DNA of 64,000 bases from Balanoglossus misakiensis (GCA_040954595.2 CM082581.2:7378001-7442000), one strand, 5' to 3'; shown: positions 13,807 to 29,775, counted from the stretch's first letter. Numbers and translations: made by a program. Notes: generated by a model from the sequence alone, not told the origin.

Positions 13807-16448
13807 TTCATTTTGGCGAGATTTTTACTCTCGTATCCTACAAACGGGATGGAAGTTGTGAGTGGTCGAACGTTGATTCACTATATATCCACATGTAGAA
13901 TAACATAAACGGTGTCTTGTATCAATACATAATTAATGGAATAAAGGCAGCGAGAGAGAGACTTTGCCCCTTTAAACAATGGCAACACATGCGTGGATGT
14001 TCTGTCATAAACATAACACGATCTGAAGCCTAATTCCAATAACTGTCAAATGAAGATCCGCTTTTGACAAAGGGGCCTATAGTTTGGATCAGTACTTCAT
14101 TTTGTGCGGGCGTAATACCTTCTATATATAAACATGGACAATACGTGGGCACATTGATTCATTTAATGGAACAAATCAACCAGAAAGGGAATTAAATTTT
14201 AGTCCTCATAATACTCACATAATCGACAAACTGCGCTAATTCAATTGGTTCCAAATTTCATAAAACTCAATTATATATTGACAAGCCAGCTGATATATTG
14301 TTTTCCCTACGCACGATCGAGAGAAGGCAGCGCGCTTTATTTCCTAAAGATAGGCATTGTATTCACACTCAAAGAAAGAAACCCTATCTCTCGTTGATAA
14401 GAGCTATCGGAGAATACGAATACTATACAAAACATTATACTTTTATCGTGTTGTCAGTATGACGGGAAAATGTTAGCGATTTACAACTATCATTTCCATA
14501 TTTGTATGCGACTCCACGTATGACAGATTCCTTAATATCGAATAAAGAGTGAATATTTGACGGCTGCAGGACTCGTTCAAACATTTTGCGTCAAATTACG
14601 TCAGCTAACAAGACGAGCAATAACATTTCAGTCACAGATTAAATCGATTTAGCCACACTGAGTGATGTCTCCCCAAATCACTCAATTTCCCAATTCATGA
14701 TGTCACGTTTCTTCAATAAATGGCTTGTGGTAATGCGCGGCTTAAAAAAGTTGTGTTTGACATGAAGAATGGCTGCAGCGGCGTGTAGATTGAAATGCTG
14801 GGGAGAACCTCACGGCTTGAACATGCGCAGATGACGCTGTGTTGTTCATCAGTCCACCTGTTTATATTAAGTACACCACGAGATGCTCCAATGAGAGTCT
14901 ACAATCTGAGACCGAGTAAGTACTGTGCAGTACATCATAGCCATTAGCATCAAACGACACAGAAGACACGCACACACGCGCAGACCGAACCTCGCGTTAA
15001 GAATAGACACATAAGAAGATGTCGTGGGTGGGTTTATCGGTATTTCAATCGGCATTTTATAAACTCACAAGTTAATCCAAGGAACGCCATACTTGGGCGT
15101 CGTATACCTTGAATGGAATGTCGAACATCCCAATTCTCCCGTATGCGAAAATTGACAACTGCCGAGTTTACACGCATTCACGATCTGAGTTCGTGTCCTG
15201 TTAAGACTATCACCCAAGTCTTCGTGGGACGATATTTCTATTAAGAACATGGCGTGACACACTTAATAGTGTATTTGGTACTCATAATAGTCGTGTCATA
15301 TCCGGAACGGAATGTAGAGCATCTGTAGTTATTGCGCGAGAAATGTTACTGGCTATTTTATACGTGCTCATAAAACTTTTAACGGGCGCTCCTGAAATTT
15401 GCATGACTTCCGAAGGCAAGAAAGAATGACCGCATTACTTTCTAGTCTAAGTTAACTTAAAGGTTGAAATGCCTATAAACAATATTGTACGACATGGCAA
15501 AATACCGGTGACATCATGTGACCTGACTACAGCCATAGTACTATAGATCAACCGTTAATGACGTCATCAGCTCACAGTTTCTTTTTACTGTCCAGTATGG
15601 CAATGCATCAAAGAATGACGGTAATAGAATAGATGAAAGAATAGCTAGGATACCGTGGGCGAAATCGACAAGGCGGGTGTCAGTTTCAAACTGAGAGATT
15701 GTCTTATGTGATTGTAGATCATTTTAAATAAAGTGGTTTGTCGGTTTTGTACATGTACATGTATGTACAGTAGCTGTGTGCGCTTGAAGTATAGACATTT
15801 AAGAGTATACAAATGTAGGTGCTTCAGTAACGCCAAGACATATTGCTCTCGAACTCATTGATTGTCAAATACATATTATTATAGTACTTGCAATGGACCG
15901 CGGGCCAAACACATTGGTTTTCAGAGCATGTGAAAGTTTGATGTCAGGTATAATCAATCTTGGTTGAGAGCAGATAGGACTGATATGGAGACGGGAGCAG
16001 AATTTCCGCCCCAATTCTCTCAATATGCCGAGAAATTAAACTAACGCCAGAAGTAGGCTTCCATAGATAACATTATCAACCTGGGTCATCTTTCTTGTCG
16101 ATTCTGTTAAAATTCGTTCAAACTGGGCTTAAAATACGACGGATATCTAATCACCTCGTGATGTTCGGAGACACGATGCTCGGCTACGCGGAGCCCGTCT
16201 TTGGTGTCAATCTAGTCACGTGGATGCCCAGAACGAATCAAATCCTCCGCGAAAGTAATAACTGTGATCACATAACCCAGATACACGATTCTGTTCAGCG
16301 GAGATATTTGAAGTACGTATCTTAAAATACATTCAAACAGTACTGATTTATACCTATCAACACAGAGTATTGCTGTTTGAGGCCTACGCAATGTGAAGTG
16401 TTCAGAATGACCGAATCCGACTCGAATCTCTTTTCGAAGTGCCTTCTC

Positions 16449-16465
16449 GGGGGGGGGGGGGGGGG
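16449..16465. repeat. G17 homopolymer
   Basis: Seventeen consecutive G on the plus strand, the longest such run in the window. Confidence 0.95.
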
Positions 16466-17393
16466 AGTATCTGTTGCCATTGATGGGACGGAAAATGTAA
16501 AGAATGGGGCGGGCTCCCTAGGTAGGCTGTGGAACAGTGAATCCAGACTTAGCGGTGCACCTGTTCACGTTCTATTCATTCACCCAGTAAACAAATCAGA
16601 CACTTTCGTCTGGGTGGAAATTGGGATTTTAGGTAACTGCGGAAACTAGGATTTTAGGTTAGATTATTGCCGAGGCAATCCCGTTGACACAACAGAGGAT
16701 TCGCGGGGTCATGTGCAAACGAATGGAATTACGAACAAATTGTCAGCAGCTGGTTCTAAATCAATTTCTAATTGGTGAGCGACTGATTTGAATCGTCTTT
16801 TCAGTAAAACGCATTCTCTTTCAGATGCCGTTTCATTGAAGGGAAATTGTATTGGTTTTTCGTATCTTTTCTTTTCTGAAACCGGGACTGCATTTGGTTT
16901 TAATTCCGCAACATTATTACAGCATGAATGGCTAACACACTGCTTGCATGGTTGAACTGATTGTATTAGAAATCCCACGAACACAGAGACGGGATATTAG
17001 ACAGCCGCCGCTCCTGTCCAGCTCCATTCACAGTTTACCATCGCCAATGAACACCCGTATAGAATGAAACTGTTAAACTTACGTTCACACACCACTACCG
17101 TCGGTATAATATTTCACTAAGAGACACTACATACTGCCATATTATGTCTGGAACATTGCGCATTCTGAGCATTTGCCCATTGTATGGGGACATATTACTG
17201 AACCGAATTCGATCAAACTTAATTGCGCCGAGAGATACTTAGCAGTGTCTTATCAATCAACTGCTAATTTGGATATACAACACACACACTGAACTGAAAC
17301 TGAATATATGTATGGAAAACGCCTGCACCTATGTCTCTATGTTATGAGGGCATATGATTACAACCAGGGAAACTAAGCAATCAGACACATGCT

Positions 17394-17420
17394 ACCAACC
17401 AACAAACAAACAAACCAATC
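17394..17420. repeat. Short CCAA/CAAA tetranucleotide repeat
   Basis: A run of about six CAAC, CAAA and CCAA units. Short but clear. Confidence 0.8.
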
Positions 17421-20400
17421 AAGGATGGTTTAAGAAATGGTAATTGCACGAACAAACTTATATAGAGAGATGACAGTGTACAAAAAAACGATTTAATGAG
17501 CTATATTACCATTCATCATTTTAAGAGCGACGCCATCGGTAGAAAACCGTTGGGTTTCCACCGGCTACTTCCAGGACTCATTCTGAACCATGCCATACGT
17601 CATCATGGTTTAGGCACGTGGTAAGAATACTGAAGGTGCTGAAAACCCGATGGAAATTGTCTGATTTTCAAGGATGGGTCTGTGAGACTCATTTTGTCAT
17701 GTATGCCACCAATCGATTTCAATGCTGACATTTGACGACACATAATTTGTATCCAGAAGATAAATATAGCAGATGGCTGCCTTTATCTCCACAGCAGACC
17801 TCGACGTACATGTATAATAACCGCGTTCTCTGAGGTCACAATAAATGACCTGACGTGACATACAACATTTCTTGAATTCACTTAATTGTCAATTTGAAAA
17901 AAAAGCTAACTTAATTAAACCGTTTTCCCTTGCAATAATTAATTGTTATCCTTGTATTTGCCTGTAATTTCCTTGCACACAGACTTTGGGATGGTGGAGA
18001 TGTCATCACATCGGTGATTAAATTCCTATTTGGTCTGCACATGTTGGCGACTTGGATTCTGCGAGCGTATGAATTACACATCCATCTTCAAAGCCACAAT
18101 TACCTTCATCAATACAACGTTGAATTGCCTAGCCTTCTGGCATTTGGCTGATCTTACAATCCCTGGATGCGCTTGCCACAGACACAAAGAATTCCAATCA
18201 TCTCAACAGAAGCCACAGGCACAAAAATTACTGCAGGACTTGATGCATAACATAATGTTCTCCAGGATATACAGTCCAGCAAAATTACAAGTGCGTTTTG
18301 ACAGTTTCTGTTAGAAGGCTAATAACTTGTAAGCTTGCTCAATTTTGCCATGACAGGTATCTCAAGTGTAGGCTCTATGAATTATATTCTGTGTAAGTTT
18401 TCCCCCCACTGGCACGCTATGCTCCGCGAAGGAAGACAGCGTCTTATTTTATAGAGTTGCTGCGAGGAATGACAATGGGAACTTTGGTTCTGTTGCAGAG
18501 AGATGTCTTGTACCACCAATTAATATACTCCTTGCATCAATGTTGTTATGGTTAAGATCTATAATCGAAAATACTTTCATTTGACCCAGCAAGGGCATTT
18601 CGATGCGGTTTGACATTGTAAGACTTGAAAATACCTTATAAATCACATATCCGGTGCAATTCTTAGTTTTGTAAAAAGTACTGTCGCAACACAGGTAAAC
18701 CACTATAGTTATTTTTGTATAAAAAAGTGGTATGAACTAAAGCTAAAGCCATGTATTAGCGGGCAGCCGACATTAATTGAAAAGTGCGCTCTCAGAGATT
18801 AAACCACTTTGAGCACTAAGCAGGCTAAATTAACTCTATAATAGGTTTAATTCAATTTATTCTTCGGCACTGAGTTCAGCCGCCCTGAACTGCGGTACTT
18901 GCCACTCTGTGTACATTAACTATTCCATCTAGGATACAAAGCACTTAAGTCTTTCAACATGGCGGGTATAGTGTTCATTGTTGGTTGCAGAAGTGGACGC
19001 AACGAGCGGAGTGTAACATTAAGGCTATCCTTTGAGTGGGTTAAAGTAATGCGAGCTATAAACGTGAGATTGTGATACTATACTGGTTCTTATCGCAGGC
19101 AACATCGTGTATTCTATTACTGAATCTGTCCTCTATAGCTCTCACTGGTCAAGTGGGAACTCTTCAGGAAGAACGGGGGAATAGCCTTAACAGATGAGAG
19201 TGTAACCGTTACGAAAGAATTCAAAACCACAAGAAAGTACAGTCGGCCTTTCGGCGGACAATTATAACTCAATCGGTGAAGGGACAGAGCGCATACTGCT
19301 ATAGACTGAGAGAATTCGGTGTTAAGACACACTTAGGCAGGTATAGCATTTGTCTATGGAAGAATTTTTAGCTGTTTTTTCAATCACCATATATTTGAGA
19401 CACCAATAACTAGAACATCCAAACGAACGATTAAATGTAATGCACATGCAATGGTAATGCCAATACAAGTGCATGTGGACGTTGCTATCATTCTGTCGAG
19501 TGAAAGTGAGCAATGACGTATTTGAAGATTTTAACTTACTTCCCAATGTAATCAATGGTTTTTAATTTCAGGATTTAACTTTCATTCCGAGGTTCAACCA
19601 CTTCAATTGTGAGAGTTCTGGTGGCCACAATACATCTTACTTTGTGCGTGCTATTGCAACGTGGACGGCTACTTAAGTGATCGAATACCCACTTCAAGGC
19701 GAATAAAATGACAAACGATACCCTCGGTAATTTTCACAGCGGTCTTCAAAATTCCCATTCTTTGTGTGACTATTTCGGAGAACAAGTAATCAGCGGTGTA
19801 ATTGAACGATCGGTTATAATTGCAGTGTCTGGAAATCACCGCTCGCTCGCCCACAAATGAAAAAGGTTATAGGCTTATGGGCTTTGCGGAATATCACCGG
19901 CGCCATTAGTTTCCAATGAAATATATTAACCTAGACAAATTAAATGAAAAACCCGGCAACATCTGAGGAGGGAGACACACGTGGGGTCAAAGGTTACATA
20001 TGTCATACATTGTGATTTGCAATATGTACACCGTTGAGTTTATGAGAAAGTCCTTCCGTACGTGTGTGATGACGTAATCACTTAAATAGTATAACACGCA
20101 TGCTAACGACACACATGTATAAACATTCAGCAATAGCACGTAACACTCACTATAGAGGGTACCTTGAAAAAGACAAGGTCGTCCGTAATGGCCCAATCCC
20201 AAACAGAAACTGCTTGCAAATAATAGTTATGCGTCAGACCAAATTCCCAATAATGACAACGAAAGCTCCCGGTGAGCAAATTAGAGTCCAATGGCGAAGA
20301 GTAATTCAAGTGTGTTGATAGTCTAAGAAGTGACTGGTTTCCTATGTTGTTACGGCTAGTGAAACAAAAATTATGTACAATCTATCATGCGCATTAGACA

Positions 20401-23400
20401 CGCTGAGTGTGTCATTTTAGTTTAATAGTGAAATAACACAATTTGGTAAAGGGCGTTCTCCCGGAATTGGCGTGGGATGAATAGTCTCCATGCACACTTT
20501 CTTGTGATTGACCGACCTGGGTTCATTCTGACCTTGGTTGTCAACCAGTATGCTTTGAGTCACCATAAACGTACTGTAGGAAAATAACGGATCCGCGTGA
20601 ATGTTTGACTACATGTATAGTTATTAGACTGTAACCACGCCAAAAGAAAATGCGATCGTGTATATAGGGAGATCAGATATACTGGATGACAAATAATCTA
20701 GGAAGTGACGGTTTGTGGATAGTCGAATTGGTTCTTTATGCAGTTAAGGTCATTTTTGTACACTACATCCCAAAAGCATTCTATAGGCTCGAACACCATT
20801 CAATAACATAGGCCGGTAACATCTTTAACAATACAAGGCGAGTGGCCACCTACACTAAGGGTCATGGCTTCCGCATTAGGGCCATGGCCGTGCACTCGTG
20901 CAGTAACCGTGTTGGGACAATACAGTCAATCTGAAGATACTTAATGTATTTCGGCAGTGCTCGACAGTAACGCTGTCGTTTTTTTTGCTAATGAGTCCGT
21001 CAGCGGTTGTCACGCAGGTGCGTGCAACCTAGTAATTACACGAACATAATGTGCCGTACATCCTGAGTTAAGTAAATTCAACGCAAAAGGCAAGACACTT
21101 GTAAGATTCCGTCGTGCTTGTCGTCTAGTGTTGTTGCTTCAGCAGACATCTTCACGCGCTAGTTGCCACAAGTTGCGCCCGACAGTCATTTACCCTACAA
21201 ACACACTTACGTGTCGATGCCTAATTATTTGGGAGAAGATGGCCACCCGAAAACTCATGCCATAAGGGAGACTCATTACTGAAGCAATTTGGAAAGAGAG
21301 TTAGAAAATAATTTCTATCCGCGGCACATTTCGACATTCAACAAATCAATCTGAAAAAAGTGAATGCAATTACGCCGGTCAGAAATTTTCTATTTGTTTT
21401 GCCGGTAAGAATATTAGCACTCCCCATACTTGTCGCTAAATGCACTAAATGCCCGTCTCTTGACACTGCAATAAAGGTGGCGCACATAGGGCATTTAAAT
21501 TTTAATCCTACAAGAGACGTTCCGTTCAAGTCTGAAAATAGAATATTCAATTTACCGAAATCCTATTTTCCTATTTAATAAGGGTGCGGTCGCGGAATGT
21601 GTTTGGTTGACCACAGTGGGTGAAAGTCTATAGCGAATAGGAAATCGAATCGATATAGTCTCTGCAAAGTATTAACTGTTTTGAAGGTTTAATTTGTTCA
21701 TTTTAATGTAAAGACGCTCGTCAAAATAAGCTATATATCGAGTTCAGGGGACATGTAACATTGTCTGGTACTATATAGTACAGCCATGATCACGGCGTTC
21801 GGAAGCCGGCATCTGATACGCCAGTAGCCCTAGTCCATTTCCATTTCCAATTGGATATTGTAAACTTGTTAGCGTAAACGTATTCAGAGTAATACGATAT
21901 ACAACGTTGATGAGATTTTAAGCTGCAGATCACATCGCCGCTTTCCTTGGCCAGACGTTTTCAACCTATCTGCACTTTCAAGGTGACCTTCGTTAAGACG
22001 GCCGTCTCGAGGCCAAACTGAAAACTTTGGTCGCTCTTTTCTTGTTGAATTTTTATTACTACGGAACACTTCGAGAATGAAACGAGACCAGTGTTGAGAT
22101 TGCTGTGAATAGTCATTTTATATAGGTTCTTTTCACAAACAGCGTGGGTAGGGACGTCGTACGAAACCCGACTCGCGGCGTGATGACGTCAAAAGCTCAG
22201 ACTGAACTCCAGGGATAAACCGTAAACAGAATGACAGCTCGATGTGAACTTCATCGGAGACAAAAGCTGACATTTTATGTCAAGTTGTGGAATCCGATTA
22301 ACTAATGTGACAAGTTAATGTCAGAGCACCGGTGATTTTCGAAATGAGAAATGAATAATTTTCCTAAGTATATAAACTAATTCTAAACTGACAAAAGGTT
22401 TTGATATTAAATGACCTTGAAACACGAAAATTCAATCGAGTATAATGAAGATCATTTCGGTGTAGGAGATGTCAAAATTCAAATTAAACAAACGCGAGAA
22501 GGGTTAACTGATGAATGCTTAGAATTCACAGCTTACAGAAAATTAAAAATATATATATATTCTCCGCGCTGATTGTCTTCCTCTGGGCTCATTTTACTCG
22601 AGCATCGTGTGACATTCAATGTGTTTCCCGACAAACGTATTTCGCCCTGTGTAATTCGAATCGTTTGCAAGGAGTCGACGGGAAACGTGTGCGAGGGGAC
22701 AGCTACAGAAAAAACTTTCAGAACATTTCTGTACAAAATATTACTTACATTTCCATGTGAGGTATACATTTAATTTAGATGATAGGTTTTGTGATGACGT
22801 TTTAACTAATATACAACGAATCCCCAAACGTGGACGTTACTGCACGGTCTGTTATGCCAAAAAAAAACACTTGAATAAATTTAAATCCATCCGTCTTGCC
22901 CAGGAAGTTCATTAGTTGATTGGCATTTAATAGCATGATGGCGCGAAATTACAGCACTTGAGCGAGATTCTTTCCGTAATGATTTGATTCGCTGGATAAT
23001 GTGTGTTTTCGACTTTCCATTTCTATGCAGTCGGCTTTGCATCAACAAGACAGCTCAATCAGACAAAGACGCGTGGCGCGACGGTGCACATGCAGTGAAA
23101 ACACTTGAAACGCTGGTGACAGTCTTGTCATTCACGAATACGACCTCTACTGACTTCTTAAGCGCATGATGTCATTGACCAAGTGGTTTGCCCCGGCATA
23201 ATGTTGGGTCCACTTATATTTTCTGTGTTTGCACACGAGCTCTCAAGTCTTTGCAATGGTGTCATCTCAATTCATCAATATTCCTAATGCGAATATTCTC
23301 AGATGTCCTGACATATGACGTGCTGTAATTTAATGAACGTGACACTTTAATTTGTCGCCGCCAAAAAAGCTTGATGTTTTGTCAGACGTTTAGAGTGGCA

Positions 23401-25636
23401 ATTCTAATCAGGACTATAATCACGCATTGCACAGGTTATAATCTGCCTTGTCAAGCAGAAAGGCGTGTTGATGAAAAGTTATAATTTCCCATTAAAGCCG
23501 ACATCACAGACTTAAGTTTCTGGTTATGAAACCACGCATGGCTGACGATTAATGTTTCAAGCGTTTTCTTTAACATATTTGCATTGCATTAAGCCTTTAC
23601 AAATTGCAAAGAATGACATATTGACTGGTTAGTCTTCGTGAATATATATTAATAGTCCCGTATTTCATCATGGAAGATGATCTAGATTATTAAAGAATCA
23701 CACAACCTTTGATTTCAGAGGAAGATTACGTCAACTTGTCAAATAATTACTATACTCATCATGATACAACCATAGTACAGTTGGCGTATTTTGTATAAAC
23801 GTATGTGTGATTCCTGTGAGTTGTGTATATACGTTTTCGTGGTAAATCTTAGACTGCTGAATAACATATGACAACCGCACAGGGATCTATGTGACCAACG
23901 GTAGGTTATAATTGCATGACGCGAGGAGGACAGATGTTCTCTGGGTTTGTGTGCATGCACGCAGTCTGTGCACCGGGTCTATAAAATTTTATTATGTGTC
24001 CTACCTACATAATCTGAATACCACGATTGAGCTCCGAGACCTAGGCGGGGCCGCGATGCTATGCCCATGCGCAGAGCATTTTCTTATCATCGCCTCTCCC
24101 TTACCCCGGAGAGGTGGCTCTACCTCATCCTATCGTTGGACTGTTACCCTGTTGGATAGCGTACAGTATATACCTTGCAATAATTGTGTCTCGACCTCCA
24201 TAAAAAGAGTTTTTTTTCATAACCTATGGAAGTGTTCTAGATCAATAAATAAAGACTACGGTGAAATGAACACAGCACGAAGACGATACACGATAAGGAA
24301 AACTGAACATGGCCACGGGCATTACATACTAAGATTACTGCAACCCTGCATGTATCGTGTTTCACAAAGATACCCTATACATGTAAATGTTACCAGCTGA
24401 AAACCTGGACCTCCACAATCATTTCAAGCATCACCCCCTCCGCCACCCCAATCACAAGAAACGATGACTGTTTTGTCTACCGAGCTGGCACGCAAAGATC
24501 AATACGGAAGAACCAACCACACTTTCACCCTGCCTCGGCTGGGAAACCTATTAAATAAATAAATGTCTGGCGTTTCACTGACTATTTATTTGACATTACC
24601 GATCTGTTTATCTTCGTTGGCAAATCCATTACTGGGTCTTCACATTATCGAGATGAAATTGACAACGTTAATGGTTACATGATCCCAAAGAAAGACAGTT
24701 ATATATGTATTTGGCAAAACGCGTTTATGTGTACGTATCTATTGAACAAATAAACGTCTAGGGTTTCTGAGAGAGTATATGTTTTGTTTTGGAATTGACT
24801 AGGTGACGAGCAACGGATATGTACCTTTGGCTCAACCTCAAACGAGAATATCGGGTTGAGATCTGAGTAACCGCAAATATACAGATATGTTAACGTTACC
24901 AAGTTTATTCTTGTGAAGATGGACTAATAGCTATGACCTTAATAACGTCATACAGAAAACCTTTGCAGCCTAATACTTTAATTTACTTTCACCGGAAAAG
25001 TTAAAATATAATGTAGATTCAATTATATAGTAACGTGAATAATTTTTTTGAAAATCTCGACAGTTAATGAGTTGAATAAATTGCAAAATATATCTTTGAA
25101 CGTCCGTTCTATTCAATATCATTCACAAATAGGTTCTAATGTATTGAAGATAATGCATGCCACGTTGCAATTGCATTTCTTGACTGTGATAATGGTTCCG
25201 AGAATTCCCTTTTTGACATTTTTGTATCGGTACGATGACGGCCTGGGTACTTCACACGGGCGCTGACAGATTTACTCCGCGTCAAAGAACAAATTTGACG
25301 TTTGGTATTTAGATATATACAGAAAGATTCTTCAAGCACATGAATCTTTTGTACTCCGGCCACTTGTGTCCACATACATGTACCTTCTTCACAATCCACT
25401 GTCGATAATTGCTCGACAGCGGAACCACCGTCCTATCAATCGCACCACTTTTCCCCAAAATTCCGCCCACGCTATCACGCTCTACATTTCTATACCCAAT
25501 GTGCACATGGCTCCCCTTGGTGTACCGACCCACATTTAGATGACACGAGAGCATTTGAGATTGGTACACTTAAAATATGAATGCATAAGAGCTGAAGAAA
25601 GCAAGATATGAAACATACATTTTCATATTAGTGCCT

Positions 25637-25674
25637 GCACCACGTCACTAAACTAGCACCATGTCACTAAGCTA
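25637..25674. repeat. 19-base tandem duplication
   Basis: Two adjacent 19-base copies of GCACCAYGTCACTAARCTA differ at two positions. A simple local duplication. Confidence 0.8.
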
Positions 25675-28355
25675 CAATTATATCTACATACAAATATTAT
25701 ATGAATATGAATATTGACTGTAAGCATACACTGCCAATTCCGGTACCAGAGATGTCAAAACCACACGTTATACTCTGGCATAATGTATAGATCGACATAA
25801 TTGCATCACTCTTTCTGAGTACCACGACTGAAGACAGCTAGTTAAGGTTTAAAATAGAGGTGCGCATGCCCTCGGGGGTGTAACCTACTTGTCCCTGTCT
25901 GGCCGTTCCCCGGTGCATATATGCAACAACGAACGTAAAGATGGCAGGTACCTTTACCTAATACCTTGTTCCCTAAAGCGTGAAATGCTGTTTCCTATTA
26001 GGCAACCGACTCCTCACAATAACAAGCATCGTGCATTGCTCAATTTCTATCGTTCATGTCCGGGTAAATGACGGTGTTTAGGCAGTTTGTCCATCGTGAC
26101 GTCAAACGATACTCGGTCGATATTTTGATGAATCGGCGGTAATAGCGAATGGGCAATCTTGTCTCTAAACCGCTCTCCTTTACTTTGTATTTTTTTATTA
26201 TTAATATTTTAATTAAGGTATCGTCACATAAAATCGCTCCGGCTCGCAACACAAGAATTGCAACTGGCATCTAAAGGAGATTTGACTTGTTTTACCCAAC
26301 CACGAAACTGATGGCTATAGTCTGACAAAATGACCGCGGCAATGTATTACAACGAAAGCAGATCAAGAAAGAGATGATGCAACGATTCCTCTTCCATGCA
26401 ATATTGTATCTTGCACACCAGACGATTCAAGATAAATAGACCTCATCGGACGAAATCTTGACTAGAGACTTAATACGGGGATGGAATTCCACGTCGGTTC
26501 GTGCGTGCAGGCATTAATCACGCATGTATGAACCCATAGCATTTAAATTTAATGTAAAGATAACATACCGTGACTTCTTTACCTAGATTTTGCGACGTGA
26601 AACCGCGTTGCCGCCAATCAGCCGCTTTCTGCCGAGCATATGTATACACAGAGTCATTAATTAAATTAAACATGTCTGCATCGAATTCTGTCAAGGTCAG
26701 GTATATAGGGTGGCGTAGAATAGAAAAATCTGAACGCCAACTTGCAAGTAACGCTGCCGCCTCCCGGCCTTTTTGTGCGTCGTATCTCATTTAACCATTA
26801 GCCATTAGAATTTTATTTCAGATCTGATAGCACGTTCTTTTTGATGCAATACGATCCCATCGTATCTCGTGAAAATGATTATAGCGTGGCTGTTGCTACA
26901 GTCACCCATTTCCTCATGTTGAGAACCAACCACCGCATGATAAGATCTTAGCACGACGACAATGCACATGCACAGTAGTCTATGCTCACAGAATTTGTAT
27001 GAACAATCGAAGACTTTGACATGGCATTTTAACCATATATGGGCATATGTAAATTAATGGTGATTGCACCCTAAACCATAGTCTTGATTTGCTCTGTTTT
27101 CATTTCCAAATGACAAACGTCAACATTCCAATATATTCGACTGGCTCCGTTTAAAATGCGCATCTTCTTTACTACAGTACAGAAGGCTAATATACTAAAA
27201 AAGGACCAAAGCCGTTTGGAGTTTCCTTTAACGTACATGTAGTACACTTACTACATCCTGCCTGCGAGTGGTTGATGCTAAGATTATCATCTTTCACCAC
27301 ATGAAGAAAATACCTATAAGGTAGAATGGTTTCGCCCGGGGAACGATGAAATTAAATGATGTCTTCGTTATTTTTTTACACACAGTGATTTATACACCGT
27401 TTGTTCTGAGTGTCCCTCTGTGCTTTATTTGAGTATTTCTTCAAGCAGCCCTGTGGGTACTGCAGTCACGGGCACATAGGCTCTTGGCCGATGTAGGCCA
27501 CGAAAACCCTACATAATTAAGTGCAGTGCATCATCGGAACTAAAAACAGAAACCCACCCCGATCACGATCCGGGCGTCACGTACAGCAGAAAGGATTAGA
27601 CGGACTGTGAAAATGAATGATGGTATACAAAAAGCAAATTACATGTATCACGAAAAAGAGCGCGCCGTGTGTAGGCTTAGTCTAAGAAAAACGGAAACTT
27701 AAGACTTGACAAATAAAATTAATTGGCCATCTTACGTGAGGCAAATGCTGATGCGAAGCGGCTCGGCTATGCAGACTGGGGGTTGTTGCAACCGAAACAC
27801 GAACTGCAAATATACAACTTACTATTGTCGTGGGCTTTTTATTACAAATTATATTGAGAGGACCCACCGGTATAGGAGTTCCCATTTCAATCATGTTACA
27901 ATGTATTATTTTACCTGTTTACTTACTACTTTACATCTGGTTATTTTTATTCATGATGACTGGAGGCAATTAGTTGAGCAGTAGTTCCAAAGACACATAT
28001 GTGCATGTTTCCAGATGTTACACGCGACTTTAACATATCCAATTCTAAATTATTGTATTATCTGTCCAAGCCATTGGAAAGGAATGATATACGAGAGTAT
28101 GTATAGCCTACGGCACAAGCAAAGATACATGTAGTCGGTGTTCAGCCTGTCTGAGCCAAATCACCATCCCTATACAGCTTGATTGATTGTAACGTTGTAA
28201 GCTGGAATGATTTTAATTTAAGGCATAAAGGTTGAGAAGCCTTTTAAATAAGGTATGGAGAAGAATTAGCCGACCTTTTCAACAAGGATATACAGTTTGC
28301 ATCATCGTTTATAGGCTCTACATCAAATTGCATGAGCATAACTTCCATTGTAAAT

Positions 28356-28381
28356 TATGGTATTGTATGGTATGGTATGGT
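28356..28381. repeat. TATGG pentanucleotide repeat
   Basis: About five copies of TATGG, or one-base variants of it, in a row. Confidence 0.8.
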
Positions 28382-28736
28382 ACAACAAGATAAAGGCTAT
28401 ACATTTTGTAAGGAAAGACTATCTTGCATAAACAGTACAATATAAAGGCTAACGAACTACTATAGCATTTGCCATTACCGTGTTTTTTCGTCCGAGAAAA
28501 CCTGCTATTAATACCACACTAATATCGTTGAAACAATTACGGGCACGTGTACCCATAATGTCTTCGTGGTTTGCATCTGATTTCCTAGCGCTTTCTAATA
28601 TCCCTTGCCGAGCAAAATCAATTTCCTGCCTCTCCAATGAATTACAAATACCGCGGGTAAGCTTCAGTAAACGTCTCCAAGGATTTAAGCCTCTGGCATT
28701 AAGATCAGCCTTGGTGATGAGGTGAGCGTGAAATTC

Positions 28737-28767
28737 TGTCTCCCTCCCTCCCCCTCCCCCTCTCTGT
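28737..28767. repeat. Polypyrimidine CT/CCCT tract
   Basis: About thirty bases made almost only of C and T, with CCCT and CTCC units. It could form triplex DNA or act as a pyrimidine tract. No receptor-like exon follows it. Confidence 0.8.
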
Positions 28768-29775
28768 TCTCAATCTCTACCGTCATACACCACAACAAGT
28801 GAAACTGTCTTGCATATGAAGTATCTCCTATAACAATTTCTATATTATCCGTTATCCAATCTTAATGGCTTTGATGCCTGTTGAGGATGTATACCCTACC
28901 CTTTGGAACATGGGATATTCTCGACCTACAGGATTACGGTGAAAAGTGCTACAAATCCTATAAATGTACTACAGTCATTTTCATTTACATTTTTCAACAC
29001 TCGATAAATTTTACGAGAAAGACTAGTATTTTTCAATGTAAAGTAACGACATTACTTTCAATTAACCTACATCGGGCACCCATAGAACAGGAATCCGCAA
29101 TGGCTGCCATTGCTCAGAAAATTACTATTCAACAAAGCCCTAACTACCATTCCTTTCAGCTGTTAACAGATCGCACGAGAGCCAATAAGTTCAATACTGG
29201 AACACGTCATTCGTTGCGTCCGTTCCAATGTCACAGCCGGGGCCCCAACTTCCGTATAGCAATCCGACTGGATTTAGGTCAGCTCCACCCGACCTTGTCC
29301 GATTGAATGCGTGGAAAACAAGCCCCGCCACAAAGGAAACAGACACTAAAACATATTTGACAATTTCCATGTGACATTCACAACATACGACACGTGAATC
29401 ATAAATTCACCCATTGCTGTTCTCGCGCACCGTACCGTACACGTACTATATACACGTTTGTATTGTTTACATCTAACCCTTCTCTTTGGAATCACTCGAA
29501 TAGATAATTCGCGGATACCGAAGTCGTCCACCGAACACACAACTGACAGCAGGCGACGACCAAAATCACGCAAGCATGCGCAGATCAAACAAGCGATTCA
29601 GTGCTGATTCGATGGCGGAAATTGGGCACGGTATGAATTGTTCGGTCGAAAAATGCTTCTTGCTTAAAGTACTCTCTAATTTGTTAACAGTTTAACAATT
29701 CGTGGAACTGAGAACATTCGATTTTACTGTCCACTGCACCATAAGGTAGATGAACATTAGGTATAATGGCGACTG

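Larger units (their letters stand above)
13807..29775. other. Gene-free stretch, no recognisable coding region
   Basis: Ordinary AT-rich sequence with scattered simple repeats, one G17 run and a 19-base duplication. The longest open frame (23912-24400) starts with TTG, not ATG, and resembles nothing I know. No RNA gene was recognised. Confidence 0.6.

Noticed and set aside
20967-21025. GACAG/CTGTC hairpin followed by a T run and CTAATGAGTCCGTC, like a terminator or hammerhead ribozyme core
   Set aside because: A bacterial-type terminator is not expected here. The ribozyme core would need CTGATGA, a paired stem II and a GAAA block, and the last two are absent.
23912-24400. 162-codon plus-strand frame
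   Set aside because: It starts with TTG, has no recognisable domain and lies in a patch with few stops by composition.
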